A stretch of 61,771 nt of DNA from a virus: positions 1-61,771 of IMG/VR virus record IMGVR_UViG_3300025030_000018. One strand, 5' to 3'. The position numbers and the translations under genes were made by a program. Of this stretch, positions 28,924 through 37,810 are shown one piece after another; position 1 is the stretch's first letter, and the number at the start of each line of letters is the position of its first letter. The notes under the pieces were generated by a model. That model was not told the origin of the DNA, ran no database searches, and saw only the letters and a list, made by a program, of their open reading frames with translations.

Positions 28924-31008
28924 ATGAACGTCAACACCCAGGAACTCGTAAAACTCGGCGCCACCTTGAAAGGGCAACTCGACCAGTTCATCCGCGATCG
29001 CAACTTCTGCGAGCAGCAGTGGCTGAAGAACCTGCGCCAGTACATGGGCAAGTACGACCCGGAGATCGAGCGGGCCATCCCGGCCGAACGCTCCAAGGTC
29101 TACCCGCGGGACACCCGGGTAAAGGTCAAGGGCGGCGTCGCCAAGATGATGGAGATGATGTTCCCGAGCCAGGAGAAGAACTGGGAATTGTCAGTCTCGC
29201 CTAACCCGTCGATCCCCAAAGAGGCCCTGCAGGAGATCCTGAACGTCCTGCAAGAGAACGAGGTTATGCTCGCTGACCAGGAGCAGCGGGCGCCTCGGCC
29301 TATCACCAGTGACGCGATCGAGCGCGAAGTCCGGGCCTTTGCCAATAAGCGCAAGGATAAGATGGAGTCGGAGATCGCCGACCAGCTTGCCGACCCCGGC
29401 ATCGACTATCCGCAGTTGTGCAAGAAGGCGGTACGCTCCGGGTTCATCTACGGCGCAGGCATCGTCCGAAGCCCCATGGTCAGGACTCAGACTGAGCGAG
29501 TGTGGGAGATGGACGAGTTCCTCGGCACCTACGTCGCCAAGGAGAAATCTCTTCGACGACCCTATCCGGAAAGTTTGCGGTTATGGGACTGCTACCCCGA
29601 TCTCTCGGCCAAGTATTGGGAGGATCAGGAAGGCTTCTTTGAGCGCATGGTTCTGGCCCGATACGACTTTCGACAACTCGGTAAGCGGGAAGACTTCATT
29701 AAGGAGAACATCACCGATTATCTAAAGAACTTTCAGACCGGCAACTACAAGGAGAAATCCTATGAGGCAGAACTCCACCAGCTTGACAAGACCTCGAACC
29801 TCGCCGAGCGAACGGCTAGAAGGTACGAAGTCTACAGGTTCCTCGGCTTCGTCTCAGCCCATACCCTGCAGGCCTGCGGCGTGCCGGTGAAGGACTCCGA
29901 ACTCGATCAGGACATCCTGGCCGATGTGTGGTTCATCGACGATGTGATCATCAAGGCCGAGAAAGCCGCCTTCGGCGACCGCCCCTCCGACCAGTACCAC
30001 GCCTTTATTTACACCGAGGATGAGGACAGCGGCTTGACCGGCGTCGGCCTGCCCGAGGAGATTAGGGACTCACAGATGTCGCTCTGCGCCTCTACCAGGG
30101 CGCTCATGGACAACATGGCGGCGACCGCCGGCCCGATCCTTGAGGTTAACACATCACTCTTGCCGAAGGGCAGGAAACACGTCGGAGCCGTTCATGCCTT
30201 CATGGTCATTGAGCGCGAAGGCGACGGCCCGGAAGCCCAGTACCCAGCAGTCAGAGACATCAAGACCGACTCGCACGTTATAGAGGTTCTGAACATCATC
30301 GAGATGCAGCGCCAGCAACTCGACATCGAGAGCAACCTGCCGGCCTTCACCATGGGCGGGATGCAACAGCCGCTCGGCGAAGCGTTCCGGACCTCCAACA
30401 ACATGTCCATGATGATGGGCGGAGCCAACATGGTGACGAAAGACACCGTCCGCGCCTTTGACAGGTTTACGACTTCCCTCCTAAACAGTCTGCTTCGGTG
30501 GAACATGGAGTTCAACCCCAACGAGGCCTTGAAGGGCGACTATCAGGTCGTTGCCAAGGGCAACCTGTCGCTCGTAGCGAAAGAGGTCCGGGGCGCGGCC
30601 CTTGACCAGTTTGTCATGACCCTCTCGCCGGAGGAGCGGGCGATTCTCGATACCTACGGCCTGCTCATCGACCGACTGAAATCCCGCGACCTGCCGGTGG
30701 ACCGGGTCCTGCCGAAAGAGGAAGCGGAAGCCGCCTTGAAGTCGATGCGTGAAGCGGCCTCGCAGGCCTCGCAGATCGAGCAGGGCCTGACCCAGGCCAA
30801 GACCCAGGACACCGCGGCCGCCGCTCAGAAGAAGCAGCTTGAGGCCCAGGCCATGTCGGCCACGACCGAGGCAACGATCCAGGAGATTTTGTCCCGGGTT
30901 GAGAGCAACCTCGCCAATGCCAAGAGCGCCGAGGACAAGAACCAGTTGGAGAACCTGAAAATGCTGCTGTCGACGGCAACTGAGAAGAAGGAGAAAGCTG
31001 ATGCATGA
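28924..31008 (+). CDS. Portal (head-tail connector) protein
   Basis: 694 aa, placed between TerL and the scaffold. Shows the podovirus portal pattern: long helical N-terminus (RDRNFCEQQWLKNLRQYMG), a central alpha/beta core (SLRLWDCYPDLSAKYWED, GVGLPEEIRDSQMSLCASTRAL), a crown region, and a C-terminal Gln/Ala/Lys-rich coiled coil (from about residue 600). The portal ring is the DNA gate and the base for the tail. Confidence 0.9.
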   Translation: MNVNTQELVKLGATLKGQLDQFIRDRNFCEQQWLKNLRQYMGKYDPEIERAIPAERSKVYPRDTRVKVKGGVAKMMEMMFPSQEKNWELSVSPNPSIPKEALQEILNVLQENEVMLADQEQRAPRPITSDAIEREVRAFANKRKDKMESEIADQLADPGIDYPQLCKKAVRSGFIYGAGIVRSPMVRTQTERVWEMDEFLGTYVAKEKSLRRPYPESLRLWDCYPDLSAKYWEDQEGFFERMVLARYDFRQLGKREDFIKENITDYLKNFQTGNYKEKSYEAELHQLDKTSNLAERTARRYEVYRFLGFVSAHTLQACGVPVKDSELDQDILADVWFIDDVIIKAEKAAFGDRPSDQYHAFIYTEDEDSGLTGVGLPEEIRDSQMSLCASTRALMDNMAATAGPILEVNTSLLPKGRKHVGAVHAFMVIEREGDGPEAQYPAVRDIKTDSHVIEVLNIIEMQRQQLDIESNLPAFTMGGMQQPLGEAFRTSNNMSMMMGGANMVTKDTVRAFDRFTTSLLNSLLRWNMEFNPNEALKGDYQVVAKGNLSLVAKEVRGAALDQFVMTLSPEERAILDTYGLLIDRLKSRDLPVDRVLPKEEAEAALKSMREAASQASQIEQGLTQAKTQDTAAAAQKKQLEAQAMSATTEATIQEILSRVESNLANAKSAEDKNQLENLKMLLSTATEKKEKADA

Positions 31009-31495
31009 AAGTAAATTCAAGACCATGAGGCACATAGAGACGGTTCGCAACTTCCTGAACGCAGCCGTCCGAGATCTGTTGCATCGCGGCGAGTGGCACG
31101 ACCAGAGCAAACTGCAGGCCCCTGAAGTAGAGGTATTCGCCGAGTACACGGCCAAACTTAGGAACTGCACCTACGGGTCGGAAGAGTATAAAGGCTTCCT
31201 CCAAGGGATGCAGGTTGCGCTCGACCACCACTACGCCTCCAATGCCCACCATCCCGAGTACTTCAAAGGTCCATGTGTGCAGTCACCGCTCGAGCAGATG
31301 ACCCTTATCGACCTGCTTGAAATGCTCTGCGACTGGAAAGCCGCAACTCTCCGCCATGCCGACGGTGACATCTTCAAGAGCATCCAAATAAATCAGGAGC
31401 GGTTCGGATATTCGGACGAGGTCAGGATGATTTTGTCAAACACGGCGAAGTGGCTGAATACTCGTAACGTGGAAAACTTCGCGGATGAATCGTGA
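31001..31495 (+). CDS. DUF5662-like protein, 164 aa
   Basis: Pattern H-x-E-T-V-R-x-F-L near the start, then EWHDQSKL, EYKGFLQGMQVALDHHYASNAHHPE and LIDLLEMLCDWKAATLRH. This His/Asp arrangement matches DUF5662 and recalls HD-domain proteins, but no activity is known. Overlaps the portal stop by eight bases. Confidence 0.75.
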   Translation: MHESKFKTMRHIETVRNFLNAAVRDLLHRGEWHDQSKLQAPEVEVFAEYTAKLRNCTYGSEEYKGFLQGMQVALDHHYASNAHHPEYFKGPCVQSPLEQMTLIDLLEMLCDWKAATLRHADGDIFKSIQINQERFGYSDEVRMILSNTAKWLNTRNVENFADES

Positions 31496-31842
31496 AAATC
31501 CCAGAGTTCCACCCAGTTGACACCCAAGTCGCACAGGTCGGTAGGCACGAGTGGTCAGTAGCCCGGCTTATCCAGTTGGGGAAAGACCTGCCAGTGATGG
31601 AAATCCCCCTCGACCATCTTTACGTGTGGCACAAGTACACCAACCTCACGCTGCGCCAGATGGTCATGCACATGAAGACGGTGCAGGCTGCTGATCTGTC
31701 CTGTCCGATCATCCTTGACGAGGACGGCGAGATTATGGACGGCAGACACCGGATAATGAAGGCCATCCTGCAAGGCGAGAAAACAATCAAAGCGGTGCGG
31801 TTCGACGAGAATCCGGAGCCGTGCCGAATATTGGAGGACTAA
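31492..31842 (+). CDS. ParB/Srx-like domain protein, 116 aa
   Basis: GTG start overlapping the upstream stop (GTGA). The C-terminal part has DEDGEIMDGRHRIMKAILQG, the core of ParB/sulfiredoxin-like nuclease folds, after a strand PIILD. Small phage proteins of this type are common; some bind nucleotides. Its place between portal and scaffold suggests DNA or head work. Confidence 0.75.
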   Translation: MKIPEFHPVDTQVAQVGRHEWSVARLIQLGKDLPVMEIPLDHLYVWHKYTNLTLRQMVMHMKTVQAADLSCPIILDEDGEIMDGRHRIMKAILQGEKTIKAVRFDENPEPCRILED

Positions 31843-31843
31843 T

Positions 31844-32032
31844 ATGCAAGACCGAGAAACCGAAATCCTAGAGGCCTTGCCCTCCGTCGCCCACGAGCGC
31901 GGGGTAAAATTGCTCTTGGAACTCTTCGCCCTCCGAAGAGAAAAACACCGGGACAAGCTCGAGCATAACGAGGACCCAACCATCCGAGGGAGGGCAAAAG
32001 AATGTAAGGACCTCCTCAATCTTTTCGGTTGA
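31844..32032 (+). CDS. Hypothetical helical protein, 62 aa
   Basis: Helical, charged sequence (RGVKLLLELFALRREKHRDKLE). Ends just where the scaffold promoter begins. No family recognised. Confidence 0.6.
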   Translation: MQDRETEILEALPSVAHERGVKLLLELFALRREKHRDKLEHNEDPTIRGRAKECKDLLNLFG

Positions 32033-32058
32033 CAACTATTGTAACAATCTGATACAGT
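32029..32058 (+). promoter_or_regulatory. Promoter of the scaffold-capsid operon
   Basis: TTGACA (32029-32034), 18 bases, TACAGT (32053-32058) with TGA just before it (extended -10). AGGAGG at 32078-32083 and ATG at 32093 follow. It would allow extra expression of scaffold and capsid. Confidence 0.75.
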
Positions 32059-32092
32059 AATACATACGTACTAATCTAGGAGGATTAGCTTA

Positions 32093-33067
32093 ATGGATAA
32101 TGAGACCACCGAGGACGTAGGACTCACTGATTTCGATCTGGCCTTTGAGGCCGCTGCCGGGTTAGGCGATGGTGCCGAGGGCACCGCCAAGGGCGAAGGC
32201 ACAGCCGACTCAGGAGCCAGTGAAGGCGAAGGTACTGCTGCCGCAGAAGGTACTGCTGACGACGCAGCCACCAAAGAGGCTGCTGACAAAGCTGCTCAGG
32301 AAGCCGTCGACACCGCCGCAAAGGAGGAGGCCGACAAGGCCTCAGCCGACGCTGAAGCCCAGCGTGTTGCCGATGAGGCTGCTGCTAAGGCTCCTAAAAC
32401 TCCCGTCGTAGACGAGGCCGCTGTTGCCGCGAGAGCAGAAGCCGATCGCGCAGCCAAGGAAGCCGCCGACAAGGCCGTTGCCGAGGCTGCTGCCAAAGAG
32501 CAGTTCACTGACGCGGACCAGGAGGTCCTAGCGCGAACCGCCGAGGATTTCCCGGACGTTGCCAAGGCTTTTGAGATCAGAGAGCGGGTGCTCCTCGCCA
32601 AGATCGAGAACCTGTTGTCCGGAAAACTCGGACAACTGACCTCTCAGTTCGACCAACGCCTCGCCCCGGCTCTCTCGGTCGCACAGACCGTCGCCCGTAA
32701 TGCTCACGAGGCAGAGATTCTCGGCAAGCACCCGGACGCCTTCACCGTGCTCCCGCAGGTCGAGGCATGGGTCTCAGCACAACCGAAGATCGTCCAAAAC
32801 GTCTATAACGCAGTTCTCGATAAAGGCTCCGCTGCCGAGATCGTTGAACTCTACGATGTTTTTAAAAAGGCCACTGTTGTTGAGGGCGCACACTCCGGCA
32901 ACACGGCCAAGTTAGAAGCGGACAATGCTGCGAAAGCCGCGGCGGAGGCCGACCGTGAGAAAAAGCTGAAAGCTCAGGAAGGTGTCCGTAGCCGGCAGAC
33001 AGCACAAAAGAGCAGCATTGACGAGAACGACTTCGAAGGAGCGTTCGCACTGGCTGCAAACTCGTAA
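32093..33067 (+). CDS. Scaffolding protein
   Basis: 324 aa, acidic, with an Ala/Glu/Lys/Asp-rich low-complexity first half and a helical second half (QLTSQFDQRLAPALSVAQTV). The C-terminus is basic (REKKLKAQEGVRSRQTAQKSS). Length, composition and place just before the capsid gene are those of podovirus scaffolds, which guide procapsid assembly and then leave. Confidence 0.85.
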   Translation: MDNETTEDVGLTDFDLAFEAAAGLGDGAEGTAKGEGTADSGASEGEGTAAAEGTADDAATKEAADKAAQEAVDTAAKEEADKASADAEAQRVADEAAAKAPKTPVVDEAAVAARAEADRAAKEAADKAVAEAAAKEQFTDADQEVLARTAEDFPDVAKAFEIRERVLLAKIENLLSGKLGQLTSQFDQRLAPALSVAQTVARNAHEAEILGKHPDAFTVLPQVEAWVSAQPKIVQNVYNAVLDKGSAAEIVELYDVFKKATVVEGAHSGNTAKLEADNAAKAAAEADREKKLKAQEGVRSRQTAQKSSIDENDFEGAFALAANS

Positions 33068-33087
33068 CCTACAGGAGGAATTAGAAC

Positions 33088-34089
33088 ATGGCTACTCAGA
33101 CAGTAAGTGACATTGGCCTTAGAACTGCAGGCATGGTTGCAGCCGATCTGCTCAAACGTGCCGCTCCCGCGCTCGTTATGCAGCCGTTTCTGCAGACCAA
33201 GCCCATCCCGAAGAACTCTTCGGACACCATCAAGTTCAGACGCTACGAGGCCCTTGCCGCTGCGACGACCGACCTGACCGAGGGCGTAACCCCCCCGGGA
33301 AGCTCCATCACCAGCACCGACTATCAGGCGACTCTCGCTCAGATCGGCGACTGGGTTGGCATTACCGATAAGGTTGCCGACACTCATGAAGACCCCGTTA
33401 TCAAGGAATACAGCGACGTGCTGGCCGAGCAGGCCGCGCTCACCGTCGAGACCAAGCTGTTCTACGTAATGCGCGCCGGCACCAACGTCTACTACGCCAA
33501 CGGTTCGGCGCGAACCGATGTTAACACCCCGCTGACCAAGACCCTACAGCAGAAGATTACTCGCGGGTTCAAGCGGCAGAACGCCAAGGTCATCACCAAA
33601 AAACTGTCCAGTTCCGCCAACATGGACACGGTGAACGTCAAGCCCAGTTTCATCGCTTTCGTTCATCCTGATCTCGAGCCGACGATCCAGGCGATGTCCG
33701 GCTTCAAAGACGTGGTTGACTACGGCAGTATGCAGGCCTACCCGACCGAGATCGGCTCCGTCGGTGACGTTCGTTATCTTACGTCGACCGTGTTCGAGCC
33801 TTGGGATGATGGCGGTGGATTGAAAGCCGGCTCCGGCACTACGATGATCTCCACCTCTGCCACCAATGCGGACGTGTATCCGGTTATCTACATTGCTGCC
33901 GACTGCGCTGCAGTCACGCCGCTGAAAGGCGCCACCGCTCTCACCCCGTTCGTCAAGAACCCGGGCGAGTCCCGCGAGGGCGATCAGCTCGGCCAGCGTG
34001 GCTGGATTGGCTGGAAATCTTACTTCGCCGCCCTGATTTTGAACCAAGTCTTCTGCGCTCGAGCGGAAGTAGCGGCTGCGGAACTGTAA
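33088..34089 (+). CDS. Major capsid protein, N4-gp56 family
   Basis: 333 aa. The N-terminal arm and E-loop region (FLQTKPIPKNSSDTIKFRRYEAL, LTEGVTPPGSS) and the following AQIGDWVGITDKVADTHEDP segment match the N4-gp56 capsid family with the HK97 fold. GGAGG precedes the ATG. It forms the shell of the head. A moderate terminator follows. Confidence 0.93.
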   Translation: MATQTVSDIGLRTAGMVAADLLKRAAPALVMQPFLQTKPIPKNSSDTIKFRRYEALAAATTDLTEGVTPPGSSITSTDYQATLAQIGDWVGITDKVADTHEDPVIKEYSDVLAEQAALTVETKLFYVMRAGTNVYYANGSARTDVNTPLTKTLQQKITRGFKRQNAKVITKKLSSSANMDTVNVKPSFIAFVHPDLEPTIQAMSGFKDVVDYGSMQAYPTEIGSVGDVRYLTSTVFEPWDDGGGLKAGSGTTMISTSATNADVYPVIYIAADCAAVTPLKGATALTPFVKNPGESREGDQLGQRGWIGWKSYFAALILNQVFCARAEVAAAEL

Positions 34090-34095
34090 TCAATC

Positions 34096-34116
34096 GAGGG
34101 GCGTAAGCCCCTCTTT
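34096..34116 (+). terminator. Intrinsic terminator after the capsid gene
   Basis: GAGGGGC-GTAA-GCCCCTC followed by TTTC. The short T-tract suggests partial readthrough, which would lower expression of the genes downstream of the capsid. Confidence 0.65.
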
Positions 34117-34142
34117 CTAAGTCCTTGAAGGAGGAAAACACC

Positions 34143-34688
34143 ATGTCTCTCGCTTTCGCCGATAATGTTCAAAAAGTTGGGACTATCACGGTCTCCAACC
34201 CGGCAGTCGCTGTCAACGTAATCCTCGGCTGGCAGCCCCGATACGTCCGCGCCTATAACGTCAATAACCTCGTAGCTTACGAGTATTTCGCCGGCATGGC
34301 CGCCGGCAAGAGCCTTGACAACGCCAACGACTCCGACACCCAGAACTCGTTGAACGCCGCTGGTTCGATCACGCTCTACGCAGGTCGGGCCGCAGGTGCA
34401 GCCGTTTCCGGCACCGTGTCCGTCACCGCAGCTTCCTCGGTTGTAACTGGGTCCAGTACCAACTTTGTGGGCGAACTGGCTGTGGGCGACAAGGTAGTCG
34501 TCAACGGCGAGACTCGCTCGGTCGTGTCCATCACCAGTTCCACCAGCATGGTTGTCGATAAGGCTTACGCTGCTTCCGCCGCCACCGTCGCCTTGTTCGA
34601 CGTTGCTGGTAAAGGCCCTGGGGTAACCCTCGGCACTGACATCTGTGACACCGCCGCCGACGTAGTTTACTGGCTGGCGATCCGCTAA
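34143..34688 (+). CDS. Head decoration-like protein, 181 aa
   Basis: ATG at 34143 after GGAGG. N-terminal region (VGTITVSNPAVAVNVILGWQPRYVRAYNVNN) and a central Ig-like/strand domain (VSGTVSVTAASSVVTG, VGDKVVVNGETRSVVSI). It is right after the capsid gene, which suggests a decoration or fibre-base role. Confidence 0.65.
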   Translation: MSLAFADNVQKVGTITVSNPAVAVNVILGWQPRYVRAYNVNNLVAYEYFAGMAAGKSLDNANDSDTQNSLNAAGSITLYAGRAAGAAVSGTVSVTAASSVVTGSSTNFVGELAVGDKVVVNGETRSVVSITSSTSMVVDKAYAASAATVALFDVAGKGPGVTLGTDICDTAADVVYWLAIR

Positions 34689-34699
34689 GGAGGTAAGCA

Positions 34700-36106
34700 A
34701 TGGCGAAAAAGAATATTTACGGTGACTTAACGGTATCTGGCAGAGTGATCTGCGATACCGTGGTCAACCACGCAGGAGTGGCAGTTACGACGGCCACCGA
34801 CTCTGCGCTTTCCGGCAACTTGACCGTTGACGGGACTACAACGCTGACCGGAGGCCTGACAGCCAACGGCGGGATCTCTGCTGACGGCGGAGTGTTCTCG
34901 GTGGCGAACACCACCGGCAACGTCGTCACTACCGGCACTCTGGCAGTTACCGGAGCCTCCACCCTGACCGGCAACGTAGCCGCAGGCGGAACCCTCGGTG
35001 TGGTGGGCGACGTTGCGGTCAATACCAACAAGTTTACTGTTGCTGCTGCATCTGGCAACACGGTCGTCGCAGGCACTTTGGCTGTAGCGGGAGCGCTCGC
35101 TGCCAACGCTGGGATCACTGTTGATACCAACGCCTTCACAGTCGCTGACACCTCTGGCAACACAGCCATCGCTGGCACTCTGACCGTCACAGGCGCAACG
35201 GCGCTGAACGGCGGGCTGACCATGGACACCAACAAGTTCACGGTCGCGGATACCTCTGGCAACGTCCTGACCGCCGGTACGCTCACCGTAGCAGGCGACG
35301 TCGCGGTAAACACCAACAAGTTCACGGTCACCGCTTCGTCTGGAAATACTCTGGTCGCTGGCACCCTGGCAGTTACCGGGGCGTCCACTCTTACCGGAGC
35401 ACTTACCGCTAACGGCGGTATTGACGCCGGGGCTTCCGGCACTGCCGGATCGGTCGATGTTTTCCCGGCAACAGGAAGTAGGGGCAAGTTGGCAATTACC
35501 TGCACCGATCAGACTGGAGATACTACAGTGTCCCTCGTCGCCGGAGCGATGGGCGCGGCCAGAACGATTACCCTGCGCGACCCTGGGGCCGCAGCGAGTT
35601 TCTTGACGACCACCGACGCGACTGCTGCCGCGACTGCCGCGACTGCCGCTGAGATCACCCGGGCTTGTGACATCAGCGCGATGGCTGCAGTTTCCCTTAC
35701 CGGAACTGCTGCTATTACTGCCGCTGATCATGCAGGGAAAATATGCTACATCACCGGCTCCGGCGCAGCGTATACCTACACCCTTCCGGAAGCAACCGGC
35801 ACAGGGCACGTTTATACGTTCATTATGGGCCAGGTGAATACCAGCAACACGGTTTTCACCACCGCCGACGCCACCAACGCGGACTATCGCGGGGTCGCCA
35901 TTCTTGGCGACGCAGACGACAACTCCATGAAGATGTTCGCCGCCGCGGCAACCGATGAGCTTATCACTCTCAACGGCACCACAACGGGCGGCGCGATCGG
36001 TGACAAGGTAGTTCTTACCGATGTCGCTACTGATATTTGGCAAGTAAATATCATCGGGTGGGTCCCTGCCGGGTCCAACCCCGCTACACCGTTCTCAGGC
36101 GCGTAA
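34700..36106 (+). CDS. Repetitive virion fibre protein, 468 aa
   Basis: Residues about 35-240 are beta-repeats with a recurring block (V-N-T-N-K-F-T-V-x-x-x-S-G-N-T-x-V-A-G-T-L-x-V-x-G-A). Such repeats form trimeric beta-prisms or helices in phage fibres. The C-terminal 150 residues form a separate globular domain (AGKICYITGSGAAYTYTLPEA). The place after the capsid suggests a head fibre; a tail fibre is also possible. Confidence 0.7.
   Translation: MAKKNIYGDLTVSGRVICDTVVNHAGVAVTTATDSALSGNLTVDGTTTLTGGLTANGGISADGGVFSVANTTGNVVTTGTLAVTGASTLTGNVAAGGTLGVVGDVAVNTNKFTVAAASGNTVVAGTLAVAGALAANAGITVDTNAFTVADTSGNTAIAGTLTVTGATALNGGLTMDTNKFTVADTSGNVLTAGTLTVAGDVAVNTNKFTVTASSGNTLVAGTLAVTGASTLTGALTANGGIDAGASGTAGSVDVFPATGSRGKLAITCTDQTGDTTVSLVAGAMGAARTITLRDPGAAASFLTTTDATAAATAATAAEITRACDISAMAAVSLTGTAAITAADHAGKICYITGSGAAYTYTLPEATGTGHVYTFIMGQVNTSNTVFTTADATNADYRGVAILGDADDNSMKMFAAAATDELITLNGTTTGGAIGDKVVLTDVATDIWQVNIIGWVPAGSNPATPFSGA
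34800..35420 (+). repeat. Degenerate repeats within the fibre gene
   Basis: Blocks of 75-110 bp with aacaccaacaagttcacggt-like and tctggcaacac-like segments recur about five times. This makes the gene prone to recombination within itself. Confidence 0.6.
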
Positions 36107-36118
36107 GCTTCAACCGAG

Positions 36119-36143
36119 GGGAGGGTGCAGAGTCCCTCCCTTT
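36119..36143 (+). terminator. Intrinsic terminator after the fibre gene
   Basis: GGGAGGG with an 8-base loop and CCCTCCC followed by TTTC. Confidence 0.6.
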
Positions 36144-36184
36144 CATTGAGCCTTGCAATCACCTCTTAAAGGGAGACTTGAAAA

Positions 36185-36454
36185 ATGTACATGAAACGGA
36201 TGCTGGAGATTGGACAGGCAAGTAATGGCTACGTCATTGAGTGCCGGGTGCCGATCAAGCCGAAGGAAAAGAAAAGCAGCCAAGGGCTGTGTGAGTGCTA
36301 CCCAGGCTCCAGCGAGAAACAGTACATCGCCAAGGACGCTAAAGAGGTCGTAGCAATCATTGAAAAACTGATGCCGATGCTGGACGACAAGTTTACCTCA
36401 GAAGAGGAATTTGACGCCGCATTCACCGAAGCTGCAAAACCCAAGGAGAAATAA
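36185..36454 (+). CDS. Hypothetical protein, 89 aa
   Basis: N-terminal strands (QASNGYVIECRVPIK) and an acidic helical C-terminus (EEFDAAFTEAAKPKEK). AAAGGGAGA before the ATG. A similar layout is common in phage genes near connectors. Confidence 0.6.
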   Translation: MYMKRMLEIGQASNGYVIECRVPIKPKEKKSSQGLCECYPGSSEKQYIAKDAKEVVAIIEKLMPMLDDKFTSEEEFDAAFTEAAKPKEK

Positions 36455-36859
36455 ATGTCCGTGAACGACGAGTTCGACCTGGCAAAAGACCTTGATATGG
36501 AAGAGATGGTTGCCCCTCCGGCGATGAAAAAACCCGCCGCCAAGCTGGCAAAGAAGATCGAAGCCCAGCCCGATCCAGTGGCTGACGAGAAGGTAACCGA
36601 GGAACCCGCTCCGAAGAAAAAGAACCGCGTCCGTATCATGATCGACGAGGTTGCCGGCATGAATAACTTCGAGGTTGTTGGGGTCAACGGTGTCATTTAC
36701 CAGATCAAGCGAGGAGTTCCGGTTGAAGTCCCGCCCGAGGTCGTCCATGTCCTTGAGAACGCTCAGATGACCCATGTGGAGCGTAAGCGAAACCTCCTGA
36801 CCGGCGAAGTCGAAGAGACCCGCAAGGTTTTCTCGGCGATCCCCTGGCGGAGAGTGTAG
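36455..36859 (+). CDS. Hypothetical protein, 134 aa
   Basis: A disordered Lys/Pro/Ala-rich N-terminal half and a structured C-terminal half (RVRIMIDEVAGMNNFEVVGVNGVIYQIKRGVPVEVPPEVVHVL). The C-terminal half resembles a small conserved phage virion protein. Overlap with the upstream stop region. Confidence 0.65.
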   Translation: MSVNDEFDLAKDLDMEEMVAPPAMKKPAAKLAKKIEAQPDPVADEKVTEEPAPKKKNRVRIMIDEVAGMNNFEVVGVNGVIYQIKRGVPVEVPPEVVHVLENAQMTHVERKRNLLTGEVEETRKVFSAIPWRRV

Positions 36860-36862
36860 GCC

Positions 36863-37810
36863 ATGACCCGGGCTGAGATGCTGGCAGAACTTCGTGAGGT
36901 TATCCATGACACGACGCTCTCAGTAGGCTGGGGGGATGCTGTTTTGGTCGGGTATCTTGCTGAAGGGCAGGATAAGTTCTGCGAGGAGACCGGCTATTTT
37001 CGTGATGCTACCAACTACACGGTGACGTTGCAGACGGACACCGCGAGATACGACATCAGCGACCGGATTATTCAGGTCCTGCATGTATGGGACGGGATGC
37101 GGCGCCTCGGAAAGATTCACGACGACCGAGTAGTCAGCAATGACGACTGGCCCGCAACGATCAGCGTTACGGCCGGCCTACCCACCCACTGGCGCACTGA
37201 CAAAGAGACCGGAGCTATCGAGTTCTACCCGACGCCGACTTCCGATTACGATGAGCGCGTTATGACGCTTCAGGTGTGGCGGTACAGTCGGTACCCGCTC
37301 GATCGAATGAGTAGTACTATAACCTTAACAGGCTCTTTGCATGCTGGCGACGTTATTACCGCTACGGTGAATGGAGCGGTTTACTCATATGCGGTTCTCG
37401 GAAGTGAAGGATCGTTGTCCGCTGTTGCTGCCGCACTGGCCGCTGTTATTGACGCCTCTACCGATCTGGTAGCTACTGCATCCGGCCAGGTGGTGGCTGT
37501 ATCCGCGCTTCTACCAGAAGTGTCTACATCTACGACTACTGTCGTTAGCGGCGAGGGCGCTACGGTGACGGCTACAGCGGCAGATGTGTACTCTGCATCT
37601 CCTGAGATTGTTAACCGCCTTCAACGCGCCTGCGTCGAGTGGGCAGCCTACAAGGCGCTCATGCATCACGACTCAGAGACACAAGATCCGATCAAGGCGT
37701 CAGAGCATTTGGCTGCGTTCAATGCGTATGTGCTTGATGGGATTCGGCAGTTCCGCAGGAAGCACAATCAGGAGACCTGGGTCGGTACTGATCCGGCGTA
37801 CCGGACATGA
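36863..37810 (+). CDS. Head-tail adaptor protein with an inserted domain, 315 aa
   Basis: The start (MTRAEMLAELREVIHD, LVGYLAEGQDKFCEETGYF) and end (PEIVNRLQRACVEWAAYKALMHHDSE) have the form of podovirus adaptor or collar proteins that bind the portal. Between about residues 150 and 245 there is an extra strand-rich block (TITLTGSLHAGDVITATVNGAVYSY onward) not expected in the core. It is probably a surface domain. Confidence 0.7.
   Translation: MTRAEMLAELREVIHDTTLSVGWGDAVLVGYLAEGQDKFCEETGYFRDATNYTVTLQTDTARYDISDRIIQVLHVWDGMRRLGKIHDDRVVSNDDWPATISVTAGLPTHWRTDKETGAIEFYPTPTSDYDERVMTLQVWRYSRYPLDRMSSTITLTGSLHAGDVITATVNGAVYSYAVLGSEGSLSAVAAALAAVIDASTDLVATASGQVVAVSALLPEVSTSTTTVVSGEGATVTATAADVYSASPEIVNRLQRACVEWAAYKALMHHDSETQDPIKASEHLAAFNAYVLDGIRQFRRKHNQETWVGTDPAYRT

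Noticed and set aside
34727-36043. Long minus-strand ORF over the fibre gene
   Set aside because: Antisense frame kept open by the repetitive GC-rich coding strand; no RBS and no domain.
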